Part shown: positions 18,534 through 29,108 of the stretch, piece by piece
Position numbering within the stretch: position 1 is the stretch's first letter
Layout of the letters: each line of letters starts with the position of its first letter
NCBI GenBank assembly: GCA_937136415.1
Contig: CAKZOK010000150.1
Location: 35,785-99,784, forward strand
Length of the DNA: 64,000 bases
Source of the DNA: an uncultured Cytophagales bacterium
Lineage (GTDB): Bacteria; Bacteroidota; Bacteroidia; Cytophagales; Bernardetiaceae
Direction of reading: 5' to 3'
Made by a program: the position numbers and the translations under genes
The notes under the pieces: model-generated
What the model saw: the letters and a program-made list of their open reading frames with translations, nothing else
Told to the model about the DNA's origin: nothing
Databases searched by the model: none

Positions 18534-21500
18534 ATGAAATATCTCGTTCCCCATCTTCTTTTATTGTATTTTCTATTTTCGGCAAGCTACTCTCTTGCGC
18601 AATCTATTGGTTTGCGTCATTATGACGTAGATGAAGGATTGCCCCAAGGCGATATTTATCAAATTAAACAAGATAAAAATGGTTTTTTATGGATAGCAAC
18701 TGGCAATGGTTTTTCTCGTTTTGATGGACACCAAATGCAATCCTTTACCTCAAAAGATGGATTAGCTGACAGTTTTGTTACCACTTTGGCTACTGATTCT
18801 CTTCGAAATAGTATTTGGCTTGGACACCCAAACGGCTTTTTGTCTTATTATGACAAAGAAAATAATTCAATTCAAATCATTAATACATCTTCTCAAAATT
18901 TACTTAGTGATATTAGACAAGTTTATGTTGAAAAAAAACATGTTTGGGCATTGACAGAAAAAGAAGGATTGTTTAAAATTGATTTTAACAACGTAAATAA
19001 TAAAACTCAATCAAAAGAATCAAAAGAATCTCTCAATTATCAAACCTCTTACTTTCCATCTCCCAAAACACAGAAAGAAAGATGTAAGGTTTTTGAAAAA
19101 TTATCTAATAATACATTTTTGGTTGGAACTAATAATGGGCTTTTTATTGCTTCTTTGAAGGATAATAAATTTATTTTTACTACACAAATAAAAGAATTAG
19201 AAGGTATAGAAATTCATTCTATTACGAAAAAAAAACAAGGACAAATTGGTTTTTGGATAGGAACAAAAAACAATGGTATTTATGACTTTTTTGCTGCCAA
19301 TGATGTCAGAAAAGCATTTGCAAGCCGAACAGAAATAGCAACAGAATACATTACTTCAATACTGGAAGACAAAAGAGGAAAATTGTGGATAGGAACAAAA
19401 AATAATGGATTATTTAGAATAGAATCTACAAAAAAAGAAGAGAAAATAGTTAATATCGAACATTATACTATCAAAAATGGGCTTCCAAACTCATCAATTT
19501 CGTGTATTTTACAAGATTATGAAGGAAGCATTTGGATAGGAACAGAAAATAATGGACTTGTTTTGGTTCTCAACGAAATGTTTGAAGTTTATACACATAT
19601 TCATAACCTTTCAAATGAAAATATTTTATCTATTTTGCGCCTTAATGAAAATACACTTCTTCTAGGAACTGACCACAACATAACTTCGCTCACTCAAAGA
19701 AAAGATTCTATTCTTTTTCAACCCTATTTAAAGGCTCTTCCACAAACTCCAGTACACACTATTTTTCAAGATTTTTCGGATATAATATGGATAGGAACAG
19801 AAAAAAAAGGTCTATTTACTTATAATCCAGCCACTAATTCTTTAAAATCAATTAAAGATATTACTGACAAAACCATCAACAAAATAACGACCGATGATGA
19901 TGGAAATATATGGATAGCTACAAATTCGCAAGGATTGTTTAAATATATAAAATCTGAAAAGCGTTTTAGTCAGATTTTGCCCTCCAAAACAACTCCAATA
20001 AAGCAAATACAGGATATTTATAAAGACAAAAATAATCGTATTTGGATTGCTGCTTCAGAAGCTCCTCTTGCTTATTGGAAAGACAATAAACTTACTGTTT
20101 TGGATTCTGTTTCTGAATTTGATAATATAAAAGCAACTTGTTTTGCAGAGGATATTGAAAATACGTTGTGGATAGGTACAGAAGGTTCAGGTGTTTTTTC
20201 TTATTCGGAAAAAGGCATCAAAAAATATACTACCACAAACGGACTGGCATCAAATTATTCGTATTTTATTGCTGCTGACAGAAATTATAATATTTGGATT
20301 GGTTCGAAAAAGGGAATTACAAGACTGCGTCCAAAAGATGATTTGACCAAAATTTATCATCAATCTGATGGGCTGATAGGAGCAAAAGCAAATAGAAATG
20401 CAACCGAAAAAGATTTTAATGGCGATTTGTGGCTAGGAACAACAAGAGGACTAATTCATTATATCGGACAAAATGACCATATAAACTTGGTACGTCCTAA
20501 GGTAATTTTGAGTGGTTTTCATATTTTTGGAAAAAAACAAACCTTTGACAAAAATTTGGTATTGCCCTACAATGATTATAGACTTCGTTTTGATTTCAAA
20601 ACCATTACATTTCGTTACCCCAATAAAGTAAAATTCAAATATCGCTTGAAAGGTCTTGATAATAATTGGTCAGAAATAACAACTCAACACTTTGCTTATT
20701 ATTCTCATTTGGAAGATGGAAATTATCAATTTGAAGTATTGGCTACCAATGATGACGGAATTTGGGCAAAAATCCCTGCTACTTATGCCTTCAAAATTGC
20801 CACTCCTTTTTGGAAACAAGCGTGGTTTTTTGCTATCTGTGTAAGTTTGGGATTTAGCTTATTGGTCAGTTATATACATTTGAGAACCAATTTTTTAGAG
20901 CGAAAAAAGAAAATATTAGAAGATGAAGTAGCCAAACAAACCGAAAAATTGAAGTTACAAAACAGAGAACTAGCTATCACAAATTCATTACTTCAAGAAT
21001 CTGAAAATGAACTTTCTCAATCGAATGATATAAAAGACCGTATGTTTTCGATTATCTCTCATGACTTACGTGCGCCACTAGCAACACTTCAAAATTTTTT
21101 AAAAATGTTTATTTCATATAAAAATGTATTTACTGATGATGAAATCGACAAAATAACAAAAGAAATAAACAAATCATTGGGAAATGTAGGTGACCTTTTA
21201 GAAAACCTTTTGCAATGGTCTAGGGCGCAAATGGGGCATTTAGAAACCAAACTAGAACCTCTTTTGGTAACTGATTATATTCAAAAAAATATTGAATTAT
21301 TGCTTCCAGCAGCCAAAAACAAACAAATAAATCTTCAAGTTTCTAGAATAACAACAGAATTTTTGGTAGAAGCCGACCCCAACTTACTCAATTTTATTCT
21401 TCGTAATCTTATCAGTAACGCCATAAAATTTACTAATCCAAATGGAACTGTTACGGTAGGTCTGACTGCTCAGGCACATGATACAAATGGCGATACAATG

Positions 21501-21740
21501 GTTCATCTTTCGGTAAAAGATACAGGGATTGGAATGAATGAAGAAATAGCAAAGAAAATTTTTATTATAGACCAACACATAACCACACGAGGAACAGCAA
21601 ATGAAAAAGGAACAGGCTTGGGGTTAATGGTTTGTAAAGAATTTGTAGAAAAACAAAATGGCAAAATTTGGGCAGAAAGTAAAGAAGGAGTAGGGAGTAT
21701 TTTTACTTTTTCGATGAAAGCAGCAACGACTGATAATTAA
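18534..21740 (+). CDS. Two-component sensor histidine kinase with beta-propeller sensor
   Basis: A 1068-residue membrane sensor. A signal peptide (about 1-22) leads into a periplasmic two-component propeller region (about 25-650), with many repeats of the form D-x-x-G-x-x-WIGT, such as GKLWIGTKNNGLF and GSIWIGTENNGLV. A Y_Y_Y domain follows at about 690-755, then a membrane helix at about 765-785. The HisKA domain has the phosphoacceptor H843 in SHDLRAP. The ATPase domain (about 945-1065) has N-box NLISNAIKF, DTGIGM and GTGLGL motifs. Unlike the hybrid forms common in Bacteroides, it ends after the kinase, with no receiver or HTH domain. No partner response regulator is adjacent. Confidence 0.93.
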   Translation: MKYLVPHLLLLYFLFSASYSLAQSIGLRHYDVDEGLPQGDIYQIKQDKNGFLWIATGNGFSRFDGHQMQSFTSKDGLADSFVTTLATDSLRNSIWLGHPNGFLSYYDKENNSIQIINTSSQNLLSDIRQVYVEKKHVWALTEKEGLFKIDFNNVNNKTQSKESKESLNYQTSYFPSPKTQKERCKVFEKLSNNTFLVGTNNGLFIASLKDNKFIFTTQIKELEGIEIHSITKKKQGQIGFWIGTKNNGIYDFFAANDVRKAFASRTEIATEYITSILEDKRGKLWIGTKNNGLFRIESTKKEEKIVNIEHYTIKNGLPNSSISCILQDYEGSIWIGTENNGLVLVLNEMFEVYTHIHNLSNENILSILRLNENTLLLGTDHNITSLTQRKDSILFQPYLKALPQTPVHTIFQDFSDIIWIGTEKKGLFTYNPATNSLKSIKDITDKTINKITTDDDGNIWIATNSQGLFKYIKSEKRFSQILPSKTTPIKQIQDIYKDKNNRIWIAASEAPLAYWKDNKLTVLDSVSEFDNIKATCFAEDIENTLWIGTEGSGVFSYSEKGIKKYTTTNGLASNYSYFIAADRNYNIWIGSKKGITRLRPKDDLTKIYHQSDGLIGAKANRNATEKDFNGDLWLGTTRGLIHYIGQNDHINLVRPKVILSGFHIFGKKQTFDKNLVLPYNDYRLRFDFKTITFRYPNKVKFKYRLKGLDNNWSEITTQHFAYYSHLEDGNYQFEVLATNDDGIWAKIPATYAFKIATPFWKQAWFFAICVSLGFSLLVSYIHLRTNFLERKKKILEDEVAKQTEKLKLQNRELAITNSLLQESENELSQSNDIKDRMFSIISHDLRAPLATLQNFLKMFISYKNVFTDDEIDKITKEINKSLGNVGDLLENLLQWSRAQMGHLETKLEPLLVTDYIQKNIELLLPAAKNKQINLQVSRITTEFLVEADPNLLNFILRNLISNAIKFTNPNGTVTVGLTAQAHDTNGDTMVHLSVKDTGIGMNEEIAKKIFIIDQHITTRGTANEKGTGLGLMVCKEFVEKQNGKIWAESKEGVGSIFTFSMKAATTDN

Positions 21741-21897
21741 ATTAATTTGTATCTAGCGAATACTTTTGGCAAAAATAATGAAATGATTGTGTAATAATTT
21801 CTTTCAAAACGTCTTTATCAATTTTGTCTATACTAAAGATGTATAAATTTTGGAAAACAATTTTTGAGAAAGTATCCTTTACACAAACCCTTATTTC

Positions 21898-21985
21898 CAA
21901 ACCCAATTCTATCAAAAAATGAAATTTTTACTCATGTTATGTAGCACACAGAACACGGCTTGGTATTTTTGTTCTCTTACATACC
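21898..21985. repeat. MITE-like family A, right-half copy
   Basis: This stretch shares CAAACCCAATTCTAT, the GCACACAGAACACGGCTTG block and TATTTTT with the right half of the element at 12074-12201. The left half is absent. It fills most of the 308-bp gap between the propeller kinase and the lrp-type gene. Confidence 0.5.
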
Positions 21986-22048
21986 TAATAATTACCCAAA
22001 GCAGAAATATAAGTGGTGTTGTAAAAAGTATGATAAGTTATTTGGTTG

Positions 22049-22555
22049 TTATTTTTTTTCAAATTCTTCATTTTTACTTTCTTCGGCAAGTTGTTTTAAA
22101 AGTGGCGCACGTTCCACACGCTCCTCTAAAGAAATAAATGTTTCGGTACGCACTATCCCTGGTACTTTCTGAATTTTGTCGTGCAAAACTTCTCTTAAAT
22201 GCTTTGTGTCTTTACAAATAATTTTGGCAAAAATACTGTATGCACCTGTTGTGTAATGCAAACTCAAAATTTCTGGGATTTTGGATAATTGTTCGACAGA
22301 TTCGTCATACATAGAACTGCGCTCCAAATAAATTCCTAGAAAAGCAGTAACATCATAGCCTAATTTGGCATAATCAATCGTTAAAGAAGCTCCTTTTACA
22401 ATACCTAAATCTTGCATTTTTTTCATTCTGACATGTACTGTTCCTCCCGAAACAAATACTCTATCAGCAACTTCTGTATAAGGCAATTTGGCATCATCTG
22501 TTAGCTCAGACAAAATGCGAAGGTCGCAACTATCGATTTGAAAATTTTTACTCAT
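22049..22555 (-). CDS. Lrp/AsnC-family transcriptional regulator
   Basis: A 168-residue regulator. The N-terminal winged helix-turn-helix (about 5-65) begins IDSCDLRILSELTDDAKLPY and contains VSGGTVHVRMKKMQDLGIV. The C-terminal RAM domain (about 75-155), where amino-acid ligands bind and oligomers form, has the GAYSIFAKI and VPGIVRTETFISL segments. Such proteins commonly sense leucine or other amino acids. The ligand and targets are unknown. It is divergent from the putative small transcript at 22.7 kb. Confidence 0.9.
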   Translation of the reverse strand: MSKNFQIDSCDLRILSELTDDAKLPYTEVADRVFVSGGTVHVRMKKMQDLGIVKGASLTIDYAKLGYDVTAFLGIYLERSSMYDESVEQLSKIPEILSLHYTTGAYSIFAKIICKDTKHLREVLHDKIQKVPGIVRTETFISLEERVERAPLLKQLAEESKNEEFEKK

Positions 22556-22663
22556 TTTTTTGTGTTATTATTGTAATTTTACCAAAAAATACAAGAAATA
22601 TTGCAAATTACCTAAATACTTGGAAATAATTTTGCAAAATTTTTAAACCTCAAAAAATAATAG

Positions 22664-22796
22664 TATGTTTGCATAACGAATTACAAATTTTTTACTAAAA
22701 ATTTTTGATTCAACCCCTATATAATTAGGGTGTGTGTTTTATGTGTTGTTTATTGGTTAAGGTCAAAAAGGCGATGCTACTAGCATCGCCTTTTTT
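22664..22796 (+). ncRNA. Candidate small RNA with own promoter and terminator
   Basis: A -7 box TATGTTTG (22664-22671) is followed by about 120 bp without a convincing gene and then by a strong terminator hairpin (22770-22790) with a T-run. A smaller hairpin around CCCTA/TAGGG (near 22715-22731) lies between. A short ATG ORF (22741) runs through the terminator and is not credible. The layout fits a small non-coding RNA, but nothing identifies a known family. Confidence 0.45.
22770..22796 (+). terminator. Rho-independent terminator of the candidate small RNA
   Basis: Arms GGCGATGCTA (22770-22779) and TAGCATCGCC (22781-22790) pair perfectly and are followed by six T residues. It is GC-rich for this genome. 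No plus-strand protein gene ends nearby, which is why a small transcript is proposed. Confidence 0.7.
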
Positions 22797-22809
22797 GTTG
22801 TGATATAAA

Positions 22810-22840
22810 AAAAACCTTTATTTAAAAAATAAAGGTTTTT
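22810..22840. terminator. Second hairpin terminator, likely for the LytTR gene
   Basis: A-rich and T-rich arms around AACCTTTATT and AATAAAGGTT pair with a short loop and T-runs on both strands. On the minus strand it would end transcripts from the LytTR regulator, whose stop codon is at 23041; it also backs up the small-RNA terminator. Confidence 0.55.
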
Positions 22841-22953
22841 TACTATCTGCTTAATCTTAACTTATCTTCAATGAAACTATCTTCAATAAGATATGGGTTA
22901 AATTTATACAAAAACAAATTACATTGCCTCACTTTTGGCATACATAACCCATC

Positions 22954-22966
22954 TTATGGCATAAAG
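22954..22966. promoter_or_regulatory. Repeated near-palindromic 13-mer beside the LytTR gene
   Basis: TTATGGCATAAAG is nearly a palindrome and differs in one base from TTATGGTATAAAG at 23865-23877. Each is accompanied by TGGAATAA nearby. One copy lies 75 bp past the regulator stop codon, the other about 87 bp before its start. They could be binding sites, but AT-rich chance similarity is possible. Confidence 0.3.
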
Positions 22967-23040
22967 TGTTCTTATTTTGGAATAAGTAGATTTATTTATA
23001 AATAATATTTTTTTGCTACTTATCTTTATGAGATAAACTG

Positions 23041-23778
23041 CTAACGCAAAAAATTGATACGCTTTAACAAATTCTCTTTATAATTTTTGCTAATATCAAT
23101 GGTTTTATTTAACAGTTTTAAAGTATTTTCCTTTGTATTGATATTTTCTATAAAATTGGCATTTACAATATAAGAACGGTGTACTTGAATAAACTCTGTA
23201 ATAGGTAAGCTTTTGGCAATTTCTTTGAGCGTCATACGAACAGTAAAAGTATTTTTTGAGGTATGAAGAGTACAGTTTTTTCCCATTACTTCTATTAAAA
23301 TAATATCTTTGATGCTTATTTTTTGTAAGGTGTCTCCTACCTTTACAAACAAACTATCTCTTAATAGAATATCATTTCTCCAAACTTCTCCATTTTCATT
23401 ATGATTTGTTTTGGCATACCTAGAAAAAGCAAGCTCAATGGTATGTTCTAATACATTAGCATCAAAAGGCTTGATTAGATAAGCATAAGGATTGGCAGTC
23501 TTTGCATTTTCAAAATAAGTTTTATCCTTATAAGAAGTAATAAAAATAACAGGTATAGGATTTTCGGATTCAGAGATTTTTTTGGCAACCTCAATTCCAT
23601 TTTTTGCTCCCTTTATGTTTATATCAATAATCGCCAAATCAGGTTTTAGGGTAATAAAAAAACGAAGCATTTCTGCCGAATTATCTGTCATTCCTACCAA
23701 ATTATAACCTAGTCTATCAATAAATATCTCTAAATTATTAGCAAACAAAAGCTCATCTTCAACAGCAATAATTTTCAT
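23041..23778 (-). CDS. LytTR-family response regulator
   Basis: A 245-residue response regulator. The receiver domain (about 1-122) has the acidic pocket in VEDE (E7, D8), the phosphoacceptor D52 in AIIDINIKG, the T-S pair near 85 in FITSYKD and the KPF motif near 105. A LytTR DNA-binding domain follows at about 145-243, with the IILIEVMGKNC start and the IQVHRSYIVN core. It is encoded 146 bp downstream of a TPR histidine kinase on the same strand, which is almost certainly its partner. LytTR regulators bind promoters through beta strands rather than a helix-turn-helix. Confidence 0.93.
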   Translation of the reverse strand: MKIIAVEDELLFANNLEIFIDRLGYNLVGMTDNSAEMLRFFITLKPDLAIIDINIKGAKNGIEVAKKISESENPIPVIFITSYKDKTYFENAKTANPYAYLIKPFDANVLEHTIELAFSRYAKTNHNENGEVWRNDILLRDSLFVKVGDTLQKISIKDIILIEVMGKNCTLHTSKNTFTVRMTLKEIAKSLPITEFIQVHRSYIVNANFIENINTKENTLKLLNKTIDISKNYKENLLKRINFLR

Positions 23779-23864
23779 CGTTATATTTTTTTAGGATTAT
23801 ATTTTTTATGTAAGGTAAAAAAAAGAAAAGGGAAAAACCTTAAAAGTGGAATAAAGGCTTTGTT

Positions 23865-23877
23865 TTATGGTATAAAG
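23865..23877. promoter_or_regulatory. Second copy of the near-palindromic 13-mer
   Basis: TTATGGTATAAAG, one base different from 22954-22966. It lies in the 146-bp gap between the histidine kinase and the LytTR regulator. Confidence 0.3.
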
Positions 23878-23924
23878 ATTTTTATTTCTAAAAAAATGAT
23901 ACAAGAAATAATTTGTAAAATTAT

Positions 23925-25613
23925 TTATGACTTTATAGGAATGGCTAAATTAAATGTTGTTCCTTCACTAACCTTACTTTCTACATCTATTTTAATACTG
24001 TTTAACTCTGCAAATTCGTAACACAAAACCAATCCTAAACCTGTTCCTTTTTCTCCCCTTACTCCTCTGCGAGTATTTCCTACACTTAATTGAGATAGTT
24101 TTTGTTTTATTTCTTCGCTCATTCCTATTCCATTATCAGCGATGGATAAGATTACTTTATCATCTTTAGATATTGCCGAGATTGATATTTTTCCATCTTT
24201 ATGGGTATATTTAATTGCATTTCCTATTAGATTACGCAAAATAGTTTGAAATGAATCTTTATCAACATGTATAAAAATATTTTCTGATAGATTGTTTTCC
24301 AATTCAATTTGATGTATTAATGCGCTTACTTCATACACCTTGACAACCTGTTCTACACTTTTAAAAAGGTTTATTTCTCTCTTTTCTAAACTAATTTGTT
24401 GTGTTTGTGTCAATGCCCAACTCAATAAATTATTTAATAAATGATTAAGATTTTTTACAGAATTATCAATACTTTCACTCATTTGGAGCAACCTTTCAGG
24501 TTTGTTTTTTTGTAAAAAGAAATTGATTTGTTCGGTAATTCCTTGGAAAGCAGCAATCGGACTTCTAAGGTCATGAGCAATGATAGAAAAAAGATGCCCT
24601 TTCATCTGATTAGAGTCAGCCAATAACTGATTTTGAGTATTAATCTCTTTATTTTTTTCTGCCAATAGTAGGTTTATTCTTTGTTTGTTTCTTTGATTAC
24701 GATAAGCCATGTAAGCAATAAGTAAAGTTGCCAAAATTCCAATTCCAAAAAGCATAGAAATATTTTTTTGAAACGCTATTTTTTGATTACTCTCAGCTTT
24801 TATGGCTCGTTTTTCAGCTTCTACTTTTTGAGCCATTATTTTGAGATTATCTGCTTCTAACTGTGCATTTTGTGCAGCACGATAAAGACTATCAGCTTTC
24901 TTTTGACTTTGTGCTTCCTTAGCTAGTGCAAAAAGCTGGTCTGCTTCGGCTTGTTTTTCTATGGCAAGTTTTGCATTCTTTTGATAGGCTACTTCAATGT
25001 TTTGTAATTGCAAATCTTTTTGTAGAATAGCTTGTTTTTCTTTGGCTAGTTCTTTGTCTTTATTCAGAATACCTATTTCTTGTTCTTTACGTTCTATTTC
25101 TAGGGTTGATTCTAGGTTGGCAATGGCTTTTGAACTCTCTACATTAAAAAGACTGTCATTACTTTCTTTAAAAAATTCGTGATATTCAAGAGCTTTTTTA
25201 TAATCTTTTTTGAGTTTATAGGTTTTGTAAAGTGTATGACTCAATACTTTTATTTCTGGTAATGATTTAATGTCTTGGGCGATTTTTAATCCATGTTCTG
25301 CATAAATAATACTTTGTTCATAATTATCTTGTTTTTGAGCTACAAGCGCAAGACCATTGAGTGAATAACTAATTCCTATTTTATCTTTAATTTTCTTACT
25401 AATTTTGAGGCTTTTTTGATATGTCTTCAATGCCAAAGAGTATTTACCCTGTCTATAATACTCAAAAGCAATACTAGCAAGTGCCAAAATTTTCGTAGTA
25501 TCGTTTGGAGCATTTTGATAAACATTGTTTAAACTATCTATTATTCTTTGATTTTGTGCTTGAGTATTTAGAGTTACAAAAAATAAAAGGCAAAAACAGA
25601 GTTGTTTTATCAT
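23925..25613 (-). CDS. TPR-containing sensor histidine kinase
   Basis: A 562-residue membrane kinase. After a signal peptide (about 1-19), TPR repeats occupy about 40-140, for example YYRQGKYSLALKTYQKSL. A coiled coil rich in Glu, Lys and Ala follows (about 165-280). A membrane helix (about 284-303) leads to a HisKA domain with H347 in AHDLRSP, and an ATPase domain (about 450-560) with NLIGNAIKYT, DNGIGM and GTGLGL. It is the partner of the LytTR regulator downstream. TPR sensor kinases of this layout are common in Bacteroidota; the signal is unknown. Confidence 0.92.
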   Translation of the reverse strand: MIKQLCFCLLFFVTLNTQAQNQRIIDSLNNVYQNAPNDTTKILALASIAFEYYRQGKYSLALKTYQKSLKISKKIKDKIGISYSLNGLALVAQKQDNYEQSIIYAEHGLKIAQDIKSLPEIKVLSHTLYKTYKLKKDYKKALEYHEFFKESNDSLFNVESSKAIANLESTLEIERKEQEIGILNKDKELAKEKQAILQKDLQLQNIEVAYQKNAKLAIEKQAEADQLFALAKEAQSQKKADSLYRAAQNAQLEADNLKIMAQKVEAEKRAIKAESNQKIAFQKNISMLFGIGILATLLIAYMAYRNQRNKQRINLLLAEKNKEINTQNQLLADSNQMKGHLFSIIAHDLRSPIAAFQGITEQINFFLQKNKPERLLQMSESIDNSVKNLNHLLNNLLSWALTQTQQISLEKREINLFKSVEQVVKVYEVSALIHQIELENNLSENIFIHVDKDSFQTILRNLIGNAIKYTHKDGKISISAISKDDKVILSIADNGIGMSEEIKQKLSQLSVGNTRRGVRGEKGTGLGLVLCYEFAELNSIKIDVESKVSEGTTFNLAIPIKS

Positions 25614-25686
25614 AATATTTTTTCTTTAGAATTTTTTATGTTGTAAAGTAAGTGAAATCTAAAGTACAAACTTCTTTTGTAAACAC

Positions 25687-25727
25687 AAAAAGCCTATACA
25701 ATCCATCAAAGGTTATATAGGCTTTTT
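25687..25727 (-). terminator. Terminator of the zinc-ribbon gene
   Basis: A perfect 12-bp inverted repeat (25687-25698 against 25716-25727) has an A-run on the left, which reads as a T-run on the minus strand. It lies 16 bp past the stop codon at 25743. Confidence 0.7.
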
Positions 25728-25742
25728 ATAGATAAATTGCTT

Positions 25743-27071
25743 TTATATCCAATTCAGAAAATCAATATTAACTACAAACTGACTTACCATATCTAATTTT
25801 AGATAAATAGTTTCCAAACTACTTTGAAATGTATTTTGAAATAAATGAGAATAAGAATCTGTATAAGCAAGATTTCCAAAATCCGTTCCATCAAACAAAT
25901 CAGCTCTTTTTTTCTTACTAGAAAAGAAGAAAATTATGGCAATAATTGCCAAAACAGCCAAGACAGCCAAAGCAATTTTGATAACACTATACGGACGTTC
26001 TCCCTGTACATCTCCTGTGCGAGCATTTACCATAAAACGATAAACTTTGTCTTGATAACGATAAGCACTAATCCAAAGAGGAAGCAAAATATGCTTGAAA
26101 GTAATATCATTATGATTTGTTTGAAGGCTTTCGATGCGCTGCTCATCTCCTCCAATATCATCTGAAACCATCGTTCGGATTTGAGTTTCAATTTTGTCTT
26201 TGGCTATTTCAAAACCACTTTTCAAATCAACTTGATAGGTTTCTGTTTGAAATCCAGACAAATAACGCTCATCATATCCTGCCAGTTTTTCTAAGTCCCA
26301 TGGCTCAAGTTTATCGACATAGTTTTGTGGCAAAGAATGGCTTGCCAGCACCAAAGTATCATCAAAAAAATGGTCAATATGCCCAGATACATTTGTCCAA
26401 CGAGTATGCCTCACTTCTCTAGTCTGATGATTTCCATCACTATCTGTATAGCTTTCGGTAGTATAATAATAATCGCCTCTCATTCCGTGATAACGAGAAT
26501 CTGTTTCGCTATCAAATGTCCAATAAGGAATATACATTCCTTTTAGTTTTTCGGTAAGTTCGGCTCGTTTTTTCAAATCATTTGGTGCAAACCAAAGACT
26601 AGATACCCATTCTTTGAATAGTTTCCCTGCTTCTTTTTGGTCAATATGAAAAGGCAATAATGATTTGGGCTGAAATACTTCTACTGTTTCGGGTGAAGAA
26701 GTAACTAAAGGAGTTCCACAAAATGCACACTCATCGGAGGTTATATTTGGTTTGAGTGTTGTTCTTGCACCACAACCATCACATTGAACGGTTTGTAGGG
26801 TTTTCATTTCTGTTTTCGAAGAGGCTTCTTCAAGAGCAGTATAAAAATCAAGCTCTTCGATAGGAGCTTCTTCCTCAGCAACAATTTCATTTTCTGCACC
26901 ACAATAACTACATTTTAGAGCTGTTGTTCCAGGGGCATAAGTAAGATTTGCGCCACAATCATGACACGTCATATTACGGCTTTTGGCAGTTACATCAGGG
27001 GTTTCTCCATCTGGACGACGAGGCGAATCTTCTGGTAAATTATTGGGTAGGTTTGGAGGTAAATCTGGCAT
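25743..27071 (-). CDS. Membrane protein with two zinc ribbons
   Basis: A 442-residue protein with two CxxC-CxxC zinc ribbons: C36/C39/C54/C57 and C97/C100/C115/C118. The soluble middle (about 130-345) has conserved W/Y-rich stretches such as YIPYWTFDSETDSRYHG and PLWISAYRY, as in the family often labelled TFIIB-type zinc-ribbon or primosomal-PriA-like membrane proteins. A membrane helix at about 358-380 is followed by a basic stretch and a short C-terminal tail. The N terminus is Pro/Asp-rich. Function is unknown; the TFIIB label reflects only the ribbon. Confidence 0.7.
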   Translation of the reverse strand: MPDLPPNLPNNLPEDSPRRPDGETPDVTAKSRNMTCHDCGANLTYAPGTTALKCSYCGAENEIVAEEEAPIEELDFYTALEEASSKTEMKTLQTVQCDGCGARTTLKPNITSDECAFCGTPLVTSSPETVEVFQPKSLLPFHIDQKEAGKLFKEWVSSLWFAPNDLKKRAELTEKLKGMYIPYWTFDSETDSRYHGMRGDYYYTTESYTDSDGNHQTREVRHTRWTNVSGHIDHFFDDTLVLASHSLPQNYVDKLEPWDLEKLAGYDERYLSGFQTETYQVDLKSGFEIAKDKIETQIRTMVSDDIGGDEQRIESLQTNHNDITFKHILLPLWISAYRYQDKVYRFMVNARTGDVQGERPYSVIKIALAVLAVLAIIAIIFFFSSKKKRADLFDGTDFGNLAYTDSYSHLFQNTFQSSLETIYLKLDMVSQFVVNIDFLNWI

Positions 27072-27156
27072 AATTTGATTGATTAATTAAAATTTGGTAT
27101 TTTTCTTTTCTTAAAAATAAGAAAATAGAATCAAAACTCAAATTTCTTTTTATAGA

Positions 27157-27345
27157 ATAAACATTATTAGAATTGTTTTTATGTAAAGTATTTTTTCTGT
27201 TCGTTTGCTTACAAACAAACTTATCACTTTCTCAAAAGCATAATTTTTGCATGAACCCTGCTCTAAAAAAACCTTTTTGTTCAGTTTTGAGAAACTAAAC
27301 ACACAATTTAGAAGTATTAAACAATTTCTGTGATAACCTTATAAT
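27157..27345. repeat. MITE-like element, family B1, copy a
   Basis: This 189-bp stretch aligns along its whole length with 41008-41184: ATAAACATTAT start, a GTTTGcttACAAACAAACTTATCACTT block, a GTTCAG/CTAAAC hairpin and a CTGTGATAAC end. It sits between the zinc-ribbon gene and guaB and ends 50 bp before the guaB -7 box. Confidence 0.6.
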
Positions 27346-27373
27346 AAAAAAAAATAATATTTTGCTTAAATAC

Positions 27374-28969
<1,596 letters not shown>

Positions 28970-28998
28970 TGAGCTTCTATCTATTAAATTAAAAAAAC

Positions 28999-29034
28999 AA
29001 AGGCTTTCACAAATTATTTTTTGTGAAAGCCTTT
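28999..29034. terminator. Bidirectional terminator between guaB and fasciclin gene
   Basis: A perfect 15-bp inverted repeat (28999-29013 against 29020-29034) lies between convergent stop codons. The T-run is much better on the minus strand, so it mainly ends the fasciclin transcript. Confidence 0.7.
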
Positions 29035-29108
29035 ATAATAAAACAATCTATTGAGAATAATAAATCCAATTTTTTGTTTATATATTAATCAATTTAATTA
29101 AACAATAC

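Noticed and set aside
22741..22805. Short leader-peptide-like ORF
   Set aside because: Its reading frame runs through the terminator hairpin and has no stretch of one regulated codon, so a leader peptide for attenuation is not supported.
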